Made by a program: the position numbers and the translations under genes. From NCBI RefSeq assembly GCF_000189635.1, contig NW_002476373.1:60862-124861 (forward strand): a stretch of 64,000 bases of DNA, written 5' to 3'. The stretch is from Tetrahymena thermophila SB210. Lineage: Eukaryota > Ciliophora > Oligohymenophorea > Hymenostomatida > Tetrahymenidae. Numbering within the stretch: position 1 is the stretch's first letter; each line of letters begins with the position of its first letter. This document shows, piece after piece, positions 38,101-52,263 of the stretch. Under the pieces are notes generated by a model that was not told where the DNA came from, ran no database searches, and was given only the letters and a program-made list of their open reading frames with translations.

Positions 38101-38594
38101 AAATTATTTAAAAAGTGTATTTTTTATTTAAAAACTTAACTTTAATAATATTAGCATTGGGTTTTTAAATACAAATAAAATTTTATGAATTAAAAATATA
38201 AATAAATGCTATTGGAAATTTTATAATTTTAAAAACTTTTTGAAATCAAAACAAAATGATAAATGACTATTGGTGTCTTTATGCCAAACACAAATGAGGT
38301 TAGTAGATTTAAATTTATTATATTTTTCATGAGAGAAATTAATTTAAAGGTGACCTATTTATTAATGAAAATTTAAATGATATATTATTTAATAACAAAA
38401 TTTAATAGATAAAAAATTATATTTAAAAGACAAACATTAAAATTCTAAAGATTATTTTTGCTTAAAAAATTAAGAAAGAAGAAAAAAATATTAAATAGAT
38501 TTAAATTCAATAGATCTTTCACTTACTTACCTAATTTAATTAAATAAACAACTGAATAAAGGTAATATATTCAAATAAATAGATTCAAATTTCT
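38100..38594. promoter_or_regulatory. upstream region of membrane protein B
   Basis: From about 38300 this aligns with 18865-19160 in block A, including the last 200 bp before the start codon, which should contain the conserved promoter. Nothing more specific is recognised; 38100-38300 has no block-A counterpart. Confidence 0.4.
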
Positions 38595-41500
38595 ATGAGT
38601 TTTAATCATTTATTGATTTTAATTTTAATAAATTTACTACATGTTAATGCTCAGTGCTTAAGAGGACAAATCTTCAATATAGTTAGTTAATTATGCTTAC
38701 CGTGTTCCAGCAATTGCTTAGATTGCTTTAATGTTAATTATAATTAATGTACATCGTGCCCTCAAAATTATTTAAAAAGCTTATCTAATACTTCTACTTG
38801 TATTTAAAGCTGCTAGTAAGGTGAGATTTAGATTTCAAATTAATCTTGCGCAAAAAGCTAAGTCTAAGGATGCATCGAATATGATTCTAACTAAACTTGT
38901 CTTAAGTGTAACTCAAATTTAACTATAGATTTAAGCTAAAAATGCAATATTAAACCAAATATTTGTCCTTCAAAATACGATTTTATTTAATAACCATATT
39001 CATAAGATTAATGTGTAAAAAGTTGCGAAAAATCGTATTATTAGAACCAGAGCTCTTAAATATGTGAAAAAGTTATATAGTGCATTTAATTTGACTAAAG
39101 TCCATCATAATTCAAATATATAGTTAAGGAAATAGGCAACTTTTCTGTAGACTAATATCTGATTAGAGCTGATTAATGCTATTTTGCAGTTGCTAATTAA
39201 AATTTTGAGATAATTTATGAGCGAATTCTTTACTAATTTTAAAGTAAAGACTAATAATACTTTGATGACAGTGAAAATTTTTTATAATTAAGTTTTATCA
39301 TAGGTAAATACGGAGGCTGTATTGCCAATTATACTTTAACAGTGATTGATTTAACTATAAACTTAATAGTATCTGAAATTAATAATTTGTAAAATAGTTA
39401 CTCAGTTTTATATACAGATACTTTAAATCAAATGGTTTTCTTTAAAACAAGTACGAGCGAAGTTGCTTGGTATGATGCGATTCAGAATTAATTCAGAACT
39501 TATGAATTTAGCAGCGGGTTTATTGAAGGAATGTTTGTAATAAAGCTATATAATAATATAAGTTATTATTTTTAGACTAGTTTTTACACCTACAATGTAA
39601 ATATTGAAATTCCATATCTATTCTCCAATAATTATTTCTTTAGTAGGAAGTATATATGCATTTAGAAGAGCAATATATAATAAAAAAAAATTTAAAAGAA
39701 ATAAAAAAGGTTTTCAAACCTGATAAAAGAAAAAATGTTTAATCAAACATTTAATTTATTTTTGATGAATAAATCTAATTTTTTTACATATAAAATCAAT
39801 CAAAAATATTTTTTTAACTCTCAAAATTAAATGTTTTAATACAAATTTAGGTTTCTTCATCAAATAATTATATATTTGATCAAACATTCTTCACTTTTTT
39901 TATTTTTATTCAATCTCTAAGCCTATTTGGATATATTTTTTTACTATTTTATATTCTGTTTAATTTATAAAATAATATTTATTATTCTACTAAATATATA
40001 TTTCCCACTTGAGAAATAATTATTCGAGAATAGTAATAATAGATTTTAAATTATTTTAACATTTTATTGTAAAATTTAGATAGGAGTTCTTTAAGAAGAT
40101 AGTAGATAGTTGAAATTTTTAGCAGACCCTTTAATATTATCTAACTTATATCTTATTTAATTATATTAATAAGATTAATATATTATAGGCATTCTAATTG
40201 ATTATAGTCTAGAAGTTAATTCCGTATCTAAACTTATTTTTACTAATTATACTGAATTTAATGAAGAAAAATTAAACACAACTCCATTTTACTAGTTTAT
40301 TATAAAATACAGTCAACTTATGAATTCAATAATACAATATGATTCAACCAATTAGAATATCTAAATTCTTGTTTTGGATTCTTCATTAGATGGAGTTAAA
40401 TATTCATTTAATATTACTAATTAGAACTTAAATTCATTTAATATTTATGAAAATTAATTGACAAATTCGACATTTTTATTCTTAATAACTGAAAAAATAT
40501 AATTTTTAAATCTAACAGATTATTTATGGAAATAGCAAAGAGAATAAACTAATTAGACTGATTCATTTATTTAAACAATAAATTTTCAATTTAATAAATA
40601 CTTTTTTAAATTATAAAATGTTATTTTTAAGAAAAATAATATAATAGAGATATTTTTATCATAAATAATATAGTTATCGAGTTTTAACTATAAGCTAATC
40701 AGAATATAATATAATTTAAAGGATTAAACGTAAATAATAAAGTAATTAAATCCCTATGAAAGTCAAAAATTTTATCACATAGATATAAATTTGTCATACA
40801 TAATATAACATTAAAATATATTTAGCACTTAAAAGTTAATAGATATAAATTCTTTTTATATTTATGAAATTAATTAATTGTTTTCATAATAAGCTATAGG
40901 GGTATAAAAAATAAGATATAACCTCTAAAGTTTATAAAAAAATACAAAAACAAATACAGCATTTTTTTAATTGGAAATGTAAGATAATTCTGCATTATTT
41001 GATGAGATTTAGGTTATCAGCAATCATTACTTTTTACTGAGGAAAATAGAAAATGAAAATATAACAGAGTATATTATTGACATATCTTCACAAAAATAAA
41101 TTATATAATATTCTTATCAAATAGACTATTAATAAACTTAATTTTACTACATTGAAAAAAGAAATTTATTAGTTCTTTAATATATACCACAGATTTTTAG
41201 CTTAGAAACAGGCTAAATATACATATAGAACCTAGAATAATATTTCTTTTCATTAGATAATTTTATTATTATAAATGATGATAAGATTGCTTATATTTCC
41301 TAAAATGAGTCATTTGAATCAATAATCTATCTAATAGATTTATAATTGAAATAGGTAGATGAAATATGTAGCTTCGGTGAGCAATATTACCTGTCATTTT
41401 ATCTGGCTGATAACTGTTGTACTCCTATTATGGCTTTTAATGACATAATATATTTATTTTTTTCAGAAAATAATTTGTAACCTTTTTCTATAAGCTAAAA

Positions 41501-44500
41501 ATAATTAGTTTATTAAATGACATCTCTTGAAATTACAGTTTCATAAGTTCCTTCAACAAATTATCAAAAATCAGGAGAAATATTTATTTTTGGAGATTAA
41601 TTAATTTACATATATAGCTTTAACCTTTCACAATTCAAAATTCTTAATTTAGGAGTATTTTATCCTGAATCTGCTTAAGGCTATTTACCAATAATAAAAA
41701 ATGATAGGTATGTATTTTATTATGATCAAATATATTTTTATAAGTTTGATATGGAATTAAAATAATTTTAATAAATGCATGCAAAAACTGATATTGATTT
41801 ATATAAAAACTTATAAGTGAATGTCTTTGCCTTAGATAAATTTTCATAATATATTAAAAAATCAGAAAGTATTATTGATACTGAAAATATGATCATTGTT
41901 AAAAGTTAACTAGATAGTATGAGCTATGTAGGGAATGTAATTCTAGATGATAATTCTTAAATTGATTGTTTTTACTCTTAAAATGGCGTTTTTTGGTTTT
42001 AAAATTTGTTAAACTAACCATTTAATGTATTTAATCTTAATTAAAATTTAACAATTTAAGATATGTAATTATAAAACAATAAAATAGCCCTATATGATAA
42101 TGTCTAAAACCAGTTAATAATTTATAATATCTTATAAACTATTTCAGAAGTAATAAAAATAAAATTAGATGTACAGTTTAATCTTAAAGTAACCATTGTT
42201 AATTGGGATTAAGTTTCTTTTATATGGGTTTAAAATGAAAAAATTTATCTTTAAAGCTTATAGGCGAACCCATAATTATAACTACTATCAACATTAGAAT
42301 CAAACATTTCTGAGTACTATTATTGCCCTATTTAAAAAGTGATAGTTGTTAAATCTATCTAATAACTTATCTATATAATATAGGTATTGTTTTTTAATTA
42401 TTTAATAAAGATTTTTACATTTTATTATTAAAAATAGATAAATAATTTAACTTAGATAAATTTAAAAACATATAATCAAAGAGAGATACTATTTTTTGTA
42501 AAGTGTGAAGAAAATGTAATAGTAAAATATTTTCCATATATTTAAATATACAATTTAATAACTGGTAATCTCATAGATGCATTTGATTAAAGTGTAAACT
42601 TTTTAAATTATATTATAAAAATTTTATTTATTTATTTATTTATTGAAAATAATAAAAGTATATTGGAATTAATTAGAATGTTTGGAAAATGATTCCTTTG
42701 ATAAATATGAAATATTAGTTAATTGTAGCTTTTTATTCCAAAGATTTAAACTATTTTAAATTAAATAAGAATGAATAATTTAAATATTTATTTGATTATA
42801 GATATAATATCACAAATCTATTTTATGATTTTAATTATAATATCTTGATTGGAATCACTAATTCACTTTCTTAAATTAATATAATAAATATTCCAGGAAA
42901 TAATTAATTATTTATATACGAAACTGCAAACTAATATGCTAAAGATGCTAATTATTATTACTAAAATAAAACAACTTTAATAATAGCAGATTATACTCCT
43001 AATATTTATCTTTGCAATTATTTAACCTAAGAAGTATCTATTATTAATATCAAAACAGATTAAATTTAAGGTATCTTAATGGACGAAAATAAAAATATAG
43101 TTTTTCTATATTCATAATATTTTATTTATACATATAAATATCCTACTATTTAGTTTATTGAAACCATTTCCTTATAAAAATATAATGATGCACCTATTTT
43201 ATAAACATATTTAAACACTTAACTATCATTATTAGTTGTTTAAACAAATACTCATATAATTTCTTTTGATCTAACTGAAATTCTTTATGCAAGTGAAACT
43301 AATCTACTTCAATACCAGAAAATTTAAAACTTATTTATGGGGAAACAATTATCAGTTAGCTATAGTATTGTTAATTTATCTATTAATTTATTTTAAAATG
43401 CTTAGATAGTTGATACGTTATTCTTTGAAACTTCTTCAATTAGCATATATCCTTACTTTTAATAATTAATATTAATAAATGATAGCATATTTTTATTTTT
43501 TTAGTTTAAAAATTTAACTATAGTTAAAGTTGATTTTGAAGAGATTAAACTAGAAATATGTATGCAAATAAACATATTTAGTTTACCTGATAATTACTTC
43601 TATGATCAAGTGAGAAATCAAATATTTATGTTGTACTAATAAAATTTATAGCTAAGCTAATTAAACTTAAACAATACGAATCCTATAGAAACTTTTTTAT
43701 TCAATTTTAATGAAGGAGATACTACTCAATCTTTTATTTTAAGCGATTTTATTATTCTTCCCTCTACTAACACAATATAAATATATAATTATATTTAAAA
43801 CTAAAATTACTAATGGCTTTTTCCAAGTGATTCTCTAATTAAGTTTGTTTTTAAACTATAATTTAAAGATTATGATAATTACTCTACGAATTGGTGGAAT
43901 GTTCCATTTGACTATGAAGAAAGATATAATAACAATGATAGCTAAGAATAAGATTAAAAGCTTATATGCATAGTAACTTAAGGATTAAACGACTTAAATG
44001 TCTAAATAATAAATGTCGGAACCAAATAGATAATAAATTCTTATTATGTTTATTATTCTTAAATAACTAATATTGTAGGTGATCCTTTTAGAAAACTCAT
44101 ATATATGGTTAATAACTAAGGGAATACATTAGTGTTTTCATATACATTAAATTTGATAACAAATATTTAAAATGCTTGTTTAAAATAAGCAATTATTTCT
44201 TATGATTCTGATTTTGTATACTCCATATGTCCTAATGACATTATAATTTATAATGGGCTAAGTTTCTAGTAGTAATTCCCATAAATTAATCATGGAATTT
44301 AAGAAGTTTAAAATTTTATTAACACCAGGTATAATAACTACTTTATAATAATTTAAAAATTTAAATTTTCTGTTATTTAAATGGATGCTTTAACTGATTA
44401 TAAATTAATATATGAAACTAATCAAAGTTATTAGAAGCTACTGAATATGTAAATTGTTTAAAATTCAAGTTTATAGAATTATTTAGATCTGTTACTCTGT

Positions 44501-47500
44501 TCGTATGAAAGTACACATCGCTTAACAATACCTTTATAATAGAACTAAACATGCTATATAGGTATTTAATAATAAAATAGACCCCTTGAAAACATTTACA
44601 CAAATATGACACTAATATAAAGTTTGACAAATTTATAAAATTCAAATTCTAATTAGAAGCTCACTCTTATCGAAATAGAATATCAAGATGGATAATATTT
44701 GTAAACTGTAAATTTTAATTAAATTAATAAAGGGAATTTAGATTAAAATTATGAAATGAGTTTAGTTAGCTATTCTAATTCTTAATTTATTAATGTTTAC
44801 TGGACTAACGATACTAACTATTCATCACTTATATAAAATTTTTATTTAAAAAACATGAATTTAATGATACTTAACAATTTATTCTTAAATAAAAATTATT
44901 AAATGAAAAGCTTTTAAATGTTTAATATGACAGTAGAAATATAAGAATCACTTATTTTATCAAATTTTGACAAGGTTTATTTGCAAAATCTTACATTAAA
45001 AAATGGTTTTTAGAGTTAAAATCTAATAATAATATAGAATAGTGAGCTAGTAGTTATTGAAGATATTTATATATTTGGAGATTAAACTTTAGATTGCATA
45101 TTTAGTATAAACAACAACACTAATGTTATTGTTAAATAAGTCTATGTTAATAATGCTAATAATTATTAAATTTTTAAAATGTAAAATAATAAATAAATAG
45201 TTATTTCTAATTTGACTATTTTTTAATCAAATGAAATAATAGCATTTTAAATAATTCTAACAAATACTTTAAGCATTAGTAATATTCTAATTGATTCAGT
45301 TAATATTTCTTAGATATTTGATATATAAGGGTCACAAATTTCTCAAATTGAAAATATTAGTTTATCAAATTCAGAGCAGATGAAATTAATTTAAGTTTAA
45401 TCTCTAGAATTAGATACTTAATAATACTTATCCAAAAATTATTAATTAAAAAATATAAACATAACTAATTCAATAGACATTTAATTTATCTCTCAAGTAA
45501 ATAGCACAGAAATTTACGACATAAATATAAACTAATTATAAATGTCTTTAAATTGCTTTTATATTGTTTCATAAAAATTAGTTATTACTAATTTTACAAT
45601 ATAAAATTCAAAATTTACTTAATAATAAAATGAAAGTCCATTAGATAGTTAAGTGTCTTTAATAATAATTCTTAAATGTAATAATAACAATATTTAAAAT
45701 TTAAATTCTATAAATAACTAAATGTAAATAGTATTTATTGATCAACAAGATTATATTGGAGATACTTTGATAAAGTCTTGCTTATTTTTTGATTCTAAAA
45801 TATAAAATTAACTAATTGAATTAAAAAATATAGATAATCTTTTGCTTGATGGGATTAAAGTAAAAGATATTTATCTATATAGTAATATCTAATCTTCAAT
45901 AATATTATTAAATTAATGCAACAAAGTTTTAGTTACTAATAGCATTTTTAAAAATAATACCAATAGTTAAGGGTTTGGTGGATCTATTTATGCAATAGAT
46001 AATACTATTATTTAAATAAATAATACTAGATTTTATTAAAATAAATGTTTAAAATAAAAAGGAGGTGCTATCAGTATTTAGAATAAAATCACACCAGGAA
46101 ATTTAGTTATTTTTTAAAGTGAATTTATTAATAATGAAGCCTATTACTCAACAGGAGGTGCAATAAACCTTTATAATTCTAATATGGTACTGTAAAATTC
46201 AACCCTTTCATCGAATAAAGCTTAAATAGGTGGTGCAATATATTATGAATAAATAATACCAGATTTTATTTTAGAATTTTAAAAAGGAAAAAATTTGAAC
46301 AATATTATATCTTAAAACTATGCAAAGATATATGGAAAAAATTTTGGTTCAACTCTAAGAAGTATAAAAATAAATATAAATGATATTAAAGTATCCTAAG
46401 AACATGCTATAATATAAACCTAAAATCGAATGATAAATATTAAATAATTTAAAAGTGGTGATAAAATATATTTCAAAAATATATAAATGCTAGATGAAGA
46501 GAATAATCCAATAGTAATTTCAATTAATAATCAAAGCTAGTATATTTAATATAGCTATGATGTATAAACCATAATTGATTCAATATAAGTTTCTTTTTAA
46601 TGGGATAAAACTAATTAATAGATATAGTTAGTAGGAGAACTATAATCAAAATAATTTGGAGATAGTGGATTTGAGCTAAATGGTTAAATTATGTTCAAAC
46701 CAGAAAATAGTATGACACTAGAAATTGTTTCAAATAATTTTCCTTAGCTTATGGATTCAAATGGGAATAATTATTTACAATAAGGATAACTTAAATAAAA
46801 TATCAAAATTTATTTTGATAAATGTTCTTAAGGATAAATTACTAAATTATAAAGTAATTCAACAATCTGTGAAGATTGTCCTGAAGGAAAGTACTCTTTA
46901 AATATACATGATACAGTATGTTCGTAATGTCCTGACTCAGCTATTAAATGTTATAAATCAACAATACTTTTAAAAAATGGATATTGGAGGGAAAATATAT
47001 AAACAGATTAAATATTATATTGCAGTTTTAATCCTAGCTCTTGTCTGCCTGAGTCTAAAAACTCTAAAGTAAATTTAATAATTTCTATAAGATTTATTCC
47101 TAAATAATGATATAAATTTATTAAAATTTTTTTTGAATAGCCAATTTGAGTTGTTTCATTTATAAATAAATAACTGCAGCAAGTATTAATTTTAAAAGTT
47201 TTAAATTATAAATTACTACTAAAAATTAAACAATGCTTTTTAATTAAACCAAAAAATAAAATTTTTAAAGGATTATTGTTTAGAAGGTCATAGAGGCCCA
47301 CTTTGCTATTCTTGTGATACTTATGGAGAATTATGGGGAAAACAATATTCAGAAATCTTTAGTTCTGGGAAATGCTATGAATGTGAAGACAGTTTAGCTC
47401 TTGTTATTATAGAAAATATATTGATATATTTTTTTATCTTTTTCTATATTTTTGCAATTTTATAAAATAACATTAGAAAGCTATAGGCTAAATTAGCTGG

Positions 47501-49262
47501 TTACTTTATCAATAAAGCAAATATATTATTTTTAGGATCAACACGTAATTTATTCATCAATATTTAATATTAATTTATTATTTTATATTTATTAGTAAGA
47601 CAGTCTGATAAACCTTAAATACTATCCAAAATTCTAACAGATCATTTATAAATTTTATCTTTGATTAGTTGTTTGTCTTTTAGTCTCCCTAGTTATTTTA
47701 AAATTCCAATTTAGCTATCTGGAAATTCTTTAAGTGTATCAAGTAAATCTATTGACTGCTTATTGTCAAAATACCCTAATCTTTAACCTTTATGGTTTTA
47801 TTAATTTTTGTGGTCTCTAAATTTACCTTTTTCATAGTTTTTTATCTTCCTAATATATGGATTTTTCTAAAAATATATCAAAAAAAATAAAATTATACTT
47901 AATTATCTAAACACAGCTTGCATCTTTATTTATCTCTACTTTTTCCCTATGGTTATTATACTTGTAAGTAGATCTTTGAATTGCATACAGATAGGTGATA
48001 AAAGCTACTTAGATTTAGATATAAATATAAGATGTTTCGATCCTAAATATCACAAACCTTTTATATTTTACTTTAGTCTACCATTATTAGTTCTTTGGGT
48101 GATAATAATTCCTCTGTTTCTTTTTATTAAAATAAAATAAGGAAAGTTAAAAAAATGGTCAATATTTATTGAAATAAAATATTCATTTATATTTGCAGGA
48201 TACAAAGAAAAATTATATTATTGGGAGTTTGGTAAATTAGTATATAAATCATTGCTTATTATAATTTCAATATTGATGCAATAGAACGAAGTACTTAAGG
48301 TAAGTTCTTAATTATAAATTAAAAATTTTATTTTTTTGCAAAATTTTCTTAAATACATTATAACTCAATATTCTTTTAATGCTAATTTTTATTTTTTAAA
48401 AAAGATATGCTTGATGAATGTTGCTCTTTTATTTAAAATATTTGTAATATTCAAATTCAAACCATATATTAGCAAAAACTTTAATAGTATCTTGTAGAAA
48501 TCTGCTATAATATGTGCTTTATCATTAAATTTAACTTCAGTAATTTAAAATGTATCAAATCCATACTAATAAGCCATATTATGTATATTTCTAATTTCTC
48601 TTAATTTGAAATACATTCTATAATTAGCTTTTGGTATAAGCTCAAGAACTATCTCAAGTGATTAATTAAAAAGGAACAAAATAGAAAATTGTTTAATTTA
48701 TTTTAAGTAGAAATATCCATCTTTGTTTGAAAATATTCAAATAGAAAATAAAAATAAAATTAAATCGTTAATAAAATTAAAAATTGTTAAAAGTAAAGTC
48801 AAAATGTTAGTTGAATATTTTAAAAATCATAATTTTTATGGCATAGAATCAGTACAATAACATTTTAATTTACGAACTTAAATTGCATCTTCTAAATCAA
48901 CATAAAAGATAGTAACAAATAGATTTATTTTAAATAGTAAATAAGAAAGTCCTACCTTGTATAGGAAGTAAAATTCTTTTAAAAACATGAGAGATAAATG
49001 GGATTACTATACAAGAAGAACTAAAGATAGCCCTTTAAGTATACTTATTTATTTTTTAATTGTTATATTTTACATTATATATATTTTTTTAAAAGATACT
49101 AATCGGTTTATTAATGAAGATAAAACATAAGACTATATTAAAGAAACATCAATAATGGAAATAGGAAATTTATAAACTAATAGTGATGATCAAGGAAAAC
49201 AACTAATTTCTAATATTGAATTGAATAAAAAATATTAAGAAATGCTTACTTTAGATAGTTGA
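38595..49262 (+). CDS. giant Cys-rich, beta-helix, multi-TM surface protein (copy B)
   Basis: Exons 38595-42383, 42438-42593, 42659-47068, 47271-48299, 48405-49038 and 49096-49262 join in phase to 3394 residues with the same six-exon structure, intron phases and domain order as copy A: signal peptide MSFNHLLILILINLLHVNA, furin-like Cys module, long ectodomain, GGAI/FxxN repeats (FINNEAYYSTGGAINLYNS identical), EGF-like DYCLEGHRGPLCYSC, TM bundle, tail. Most of the length difference comes from a foldback element at 39618-40033 inside exon 1, which contains no in-frame TGA and would add about 140 hydrophobic residues. Similarity to copy A is highest in the beta-helix and TM regions and lower in the first 1000 residues. 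I found no TGA or frameshift in the exons, so it appears functional unless the insert destroys folding. It lies divergent from the decayed kinase remnant. Confidence 0.88.
39618..40033. mobile_element. 416-bp foldback/MITE-like element inside an exon
   Basis: The ends are inverted repeats: CTATTCTCCAATAATTATTT at 39618 and, reverse-complemented from 40033, CTATTCTCGAATAATTATTT. The similarity continues inwards through TAGTAGGAAgTATATAT, and the arms match for most of the element (GATGAAT/GATGAAG segments), so it is almost a palindrome. Each arm carries smaller hairpins (AGGTTT-TC-AAACCT at 39708-39721, AAATGTTT-AATC-AAACATTT at 39733-39752). It is absent from copy A at the aligned position (about 20170). 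No transposase. Target duplication is unclear, perhaps TA. Confidence 0.75.
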
Positions 49263-52200
49263 AAAAACATATTTTAATAAATTTAAATAAATATAAATTT
49301 ATTTATCTATAAAAATACTACAATATAAATATTTAGAAAACTAATTATAATATTTTAAATAATATACATTACCTTATATTAATAAGACTAGAAAGAAGAA
49401 CTGAACATTTAGTTTTCATAAAAATAGTTATTTATTAACATATAATTAGTAAATAATTAGTGAGTTTAGGATTTTAACTAATTTAAATTTATGTGAAAAA
49501 AAAGTGAATAAAACAGTTTATGTTTTTATGTTTGTGAAAGAAATAATAAATATTTTAAACCAAGAACGTTTATATTTATTTTTTTTTTTGATTTCTTTTA
49601 ATTTTGTTTTAAAATTCTTATGAAAATTAATCAAAATACAGACAGAAAATTTTTTTCAAATTTTAGAGAGTAAAAAAATTCTTTTTATTGTAAATAAATT
49701 TTTTTTAATTCTCAAAAGTCTACCGTAATTAAATGAAACCTTAATAATTGAGTATCAATAATAGTGTGTGTATATATAATTAATTGAAAATTAAAATATT
49801 TTTAAAATTATTATTTATATTCTTTTATTATAATACATGATTACAATAGATTTCTATATGTTAAAAGTATATTTAAAGTATAATTATGCCATTCAAAATC
49901 TGGTTATGTATATATCAAAGTTTTAAGATCTTTTTAAATACATTAAGAAGGTTAAGGTTTATTAATTTTCAATAAATCCATTAATTAATAAATAAAAACA
50001 TTTGTACTATATTAATTATAAATTTTTTATATATTAATCTGGATAGTATTTTATTAAAATTTAAATATTATACAATTATTTAATGTTTTTAAAAGAAGAA
50101 TTTAAATTAATAAAATATATTTAAAAATTTTAAGTTCAAAAGATTTTTTCATTAATTTTAATCAATTATCAAAAATATTTATATTACTATTTTTCATTAA
50201 TAATTTTAAAAATATTTATATAAAAAGTATAAGATATATCTTAATTTGTTAAGGTTTTTTTAACTATCTTGTAAAAGGTAAGAGATAAATTAATCTGATA
50301 GTCTTAAATTTATTTAAAATTAGATTTCTTTTGATTTTAGGCGATTTCTAATTTCTACTTATTTCCTAATATTACATTTTTAAAAATAGGACACCATTAA
50401 ATCTTTTAAAAATCTATTTTATTTATTATAAAACAAGTAATTGTATTTTATAGAATTGTAGTGAAGATAAATAAATGATATTAGGTTGTTAAAGATTATA
50501 TTGTCTTTTTTTTATATTCCATTATAATTTTTTCTAAAAGAATATAATAAAGTAAAATATTCTTTTATTGATAAATTTTTATAAAGCAAATTTAAATTTT
50601 TCAATCACATTCAAATCTTTTAATTATAAAACCTATTTAATTCGAATGACTAATTTAAATTTTTTTGAATTGAGGTGTGTAATAGATTATTTGATTTTTT
50701 TATATTCCATTATTATTTATTCTAAAAGAATGTAATAATGTATAATTTTCATATTTTGAAAAAATAATATTTTTGTCTCCATTAATTTTTATTGTAATCA
50801 TTTAAAAAATGAAAATTATTTTATATTTAAATAACAGAAAGTCTTTTTGAAAGTTGTTAACTGCTTTAATAAACAAATGATATCTTTCTTTTATAATTTT
50901 TACATCCTTTTTATATGTATACTCTATAAAGCCTATTAAAACTGAATACATTCCATAAAAAGTATTTATTATTTTTACAGAATAAAATATTTCAATATCA
51001 ATAAAGAGCCTAAGTATAAATTTATCAATATTTCAATTGACCCAATATTTATAATTTGAAAATAAACTTATAAATTTGCCATTTAAGTTGAAAAAATAGA
51101 TATCTTACTAAAGATAAGATTGAAAGTAGAAGCTAAGATCTGAGAGTACATTTAAAAAAATTTTTAATAAAATATCAGAAAATTTAAACAGAAAAAATAT
51201 TTATTAACTAATTCACTTATAGTTTTAGATAGATAACGATTTTTAAAGTAAAGCATTTGATATTTCAAGTAATTTTTTTTTTAACAAAAGAGTCATAATT
51301 AGATATTTTAACAATTCTTCTAAACGAATAGAATTATAAAAATATAATTAAAATTGATTTTAAATTCTTTATTATTTTGAGAATTTTTGATAAAAAAGTA
51401 TATTTTATACACTTTTTTATGTAATGATTCTAATATTATCAAATTATTTTACTTAAAATTAAAATTAATTTTAAATCTTTTTTAGCTAATAAGTAAAAAT
51501 TGGAATTTAATCTTACTATCTATATTTCTTTATTTTTAATTCAATCTCATATGTTTATTTTTAATTTCTGATGAAAGAAAATTTCTAATTCACATTTCTA
51601 CTAAATCTAATAAAAGTTCTTTGATTATTTTATATGAATTATTTTCTTTCGATAATTAGTAACGAAATTTATTTTTTTCGACCCCTTATTTACAAAAAGC
51701 TGATATTATTTATTGATAATCTTTTAAAAGTCTTTATGATTTAGCTTTTTCTTCTGTAATATATATTTGTAAGTAAGTATGTAAGTAAGCATTAAATTTG
51801 TTGAGAATTTCACAAATTGTAATTTAAATTGAGTTTTAAATAAAAATAAGTAAGGTATTTTTTAATTATTTACGCTGCTTTATTTTACTTTAAATTAAGT
51901 ATATTTAGATAAATGTAAAATGATAATAATAAATAAAAAAGCTTTGAAGTTGCTTTTATCATTCAAATTTTTCTTATTTTTTTTTAGTTTTTCATTTTGT
52001 AGATAATAAAAATGTTTAGTAAGTATTTTTTTTTGCTATTTTATGAATTAATAAAATAATATTTTTTGTAAAAAATTCTAAAATTGAAATAGGTATTTAT
52101 TTAATTTTTTTAAAGCAAATAATTGAAGTTGATTATTTGTTAGATTTTATCATATCAATTTTGAAATATAGAATGCTATATAACACAAATATTAGTTATT

Positions 52201-52263
52201 AATTCATCATTTATTACAAGTAAGAATTTCATTTTTAATATTGACTTTACTTAAATCTATCAA
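49263..52263. other. 3-kb AT-rich spacer with a short direct repeat
   Basis: Between membrane protein B and the convergent MACPF gene. The first about 200 bp resemble the copy A and C 3' flanks (AGAAAGAaGAACT, TTTTCATAAA). A roughly 57-bp direct repeat (TATATTCCATTAT with CTAAAAGAAT and TAATAA) occurs at 50494-50550 and 50685-50748. No coding stretch was recognised in either strand. Confidence 0.5.
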
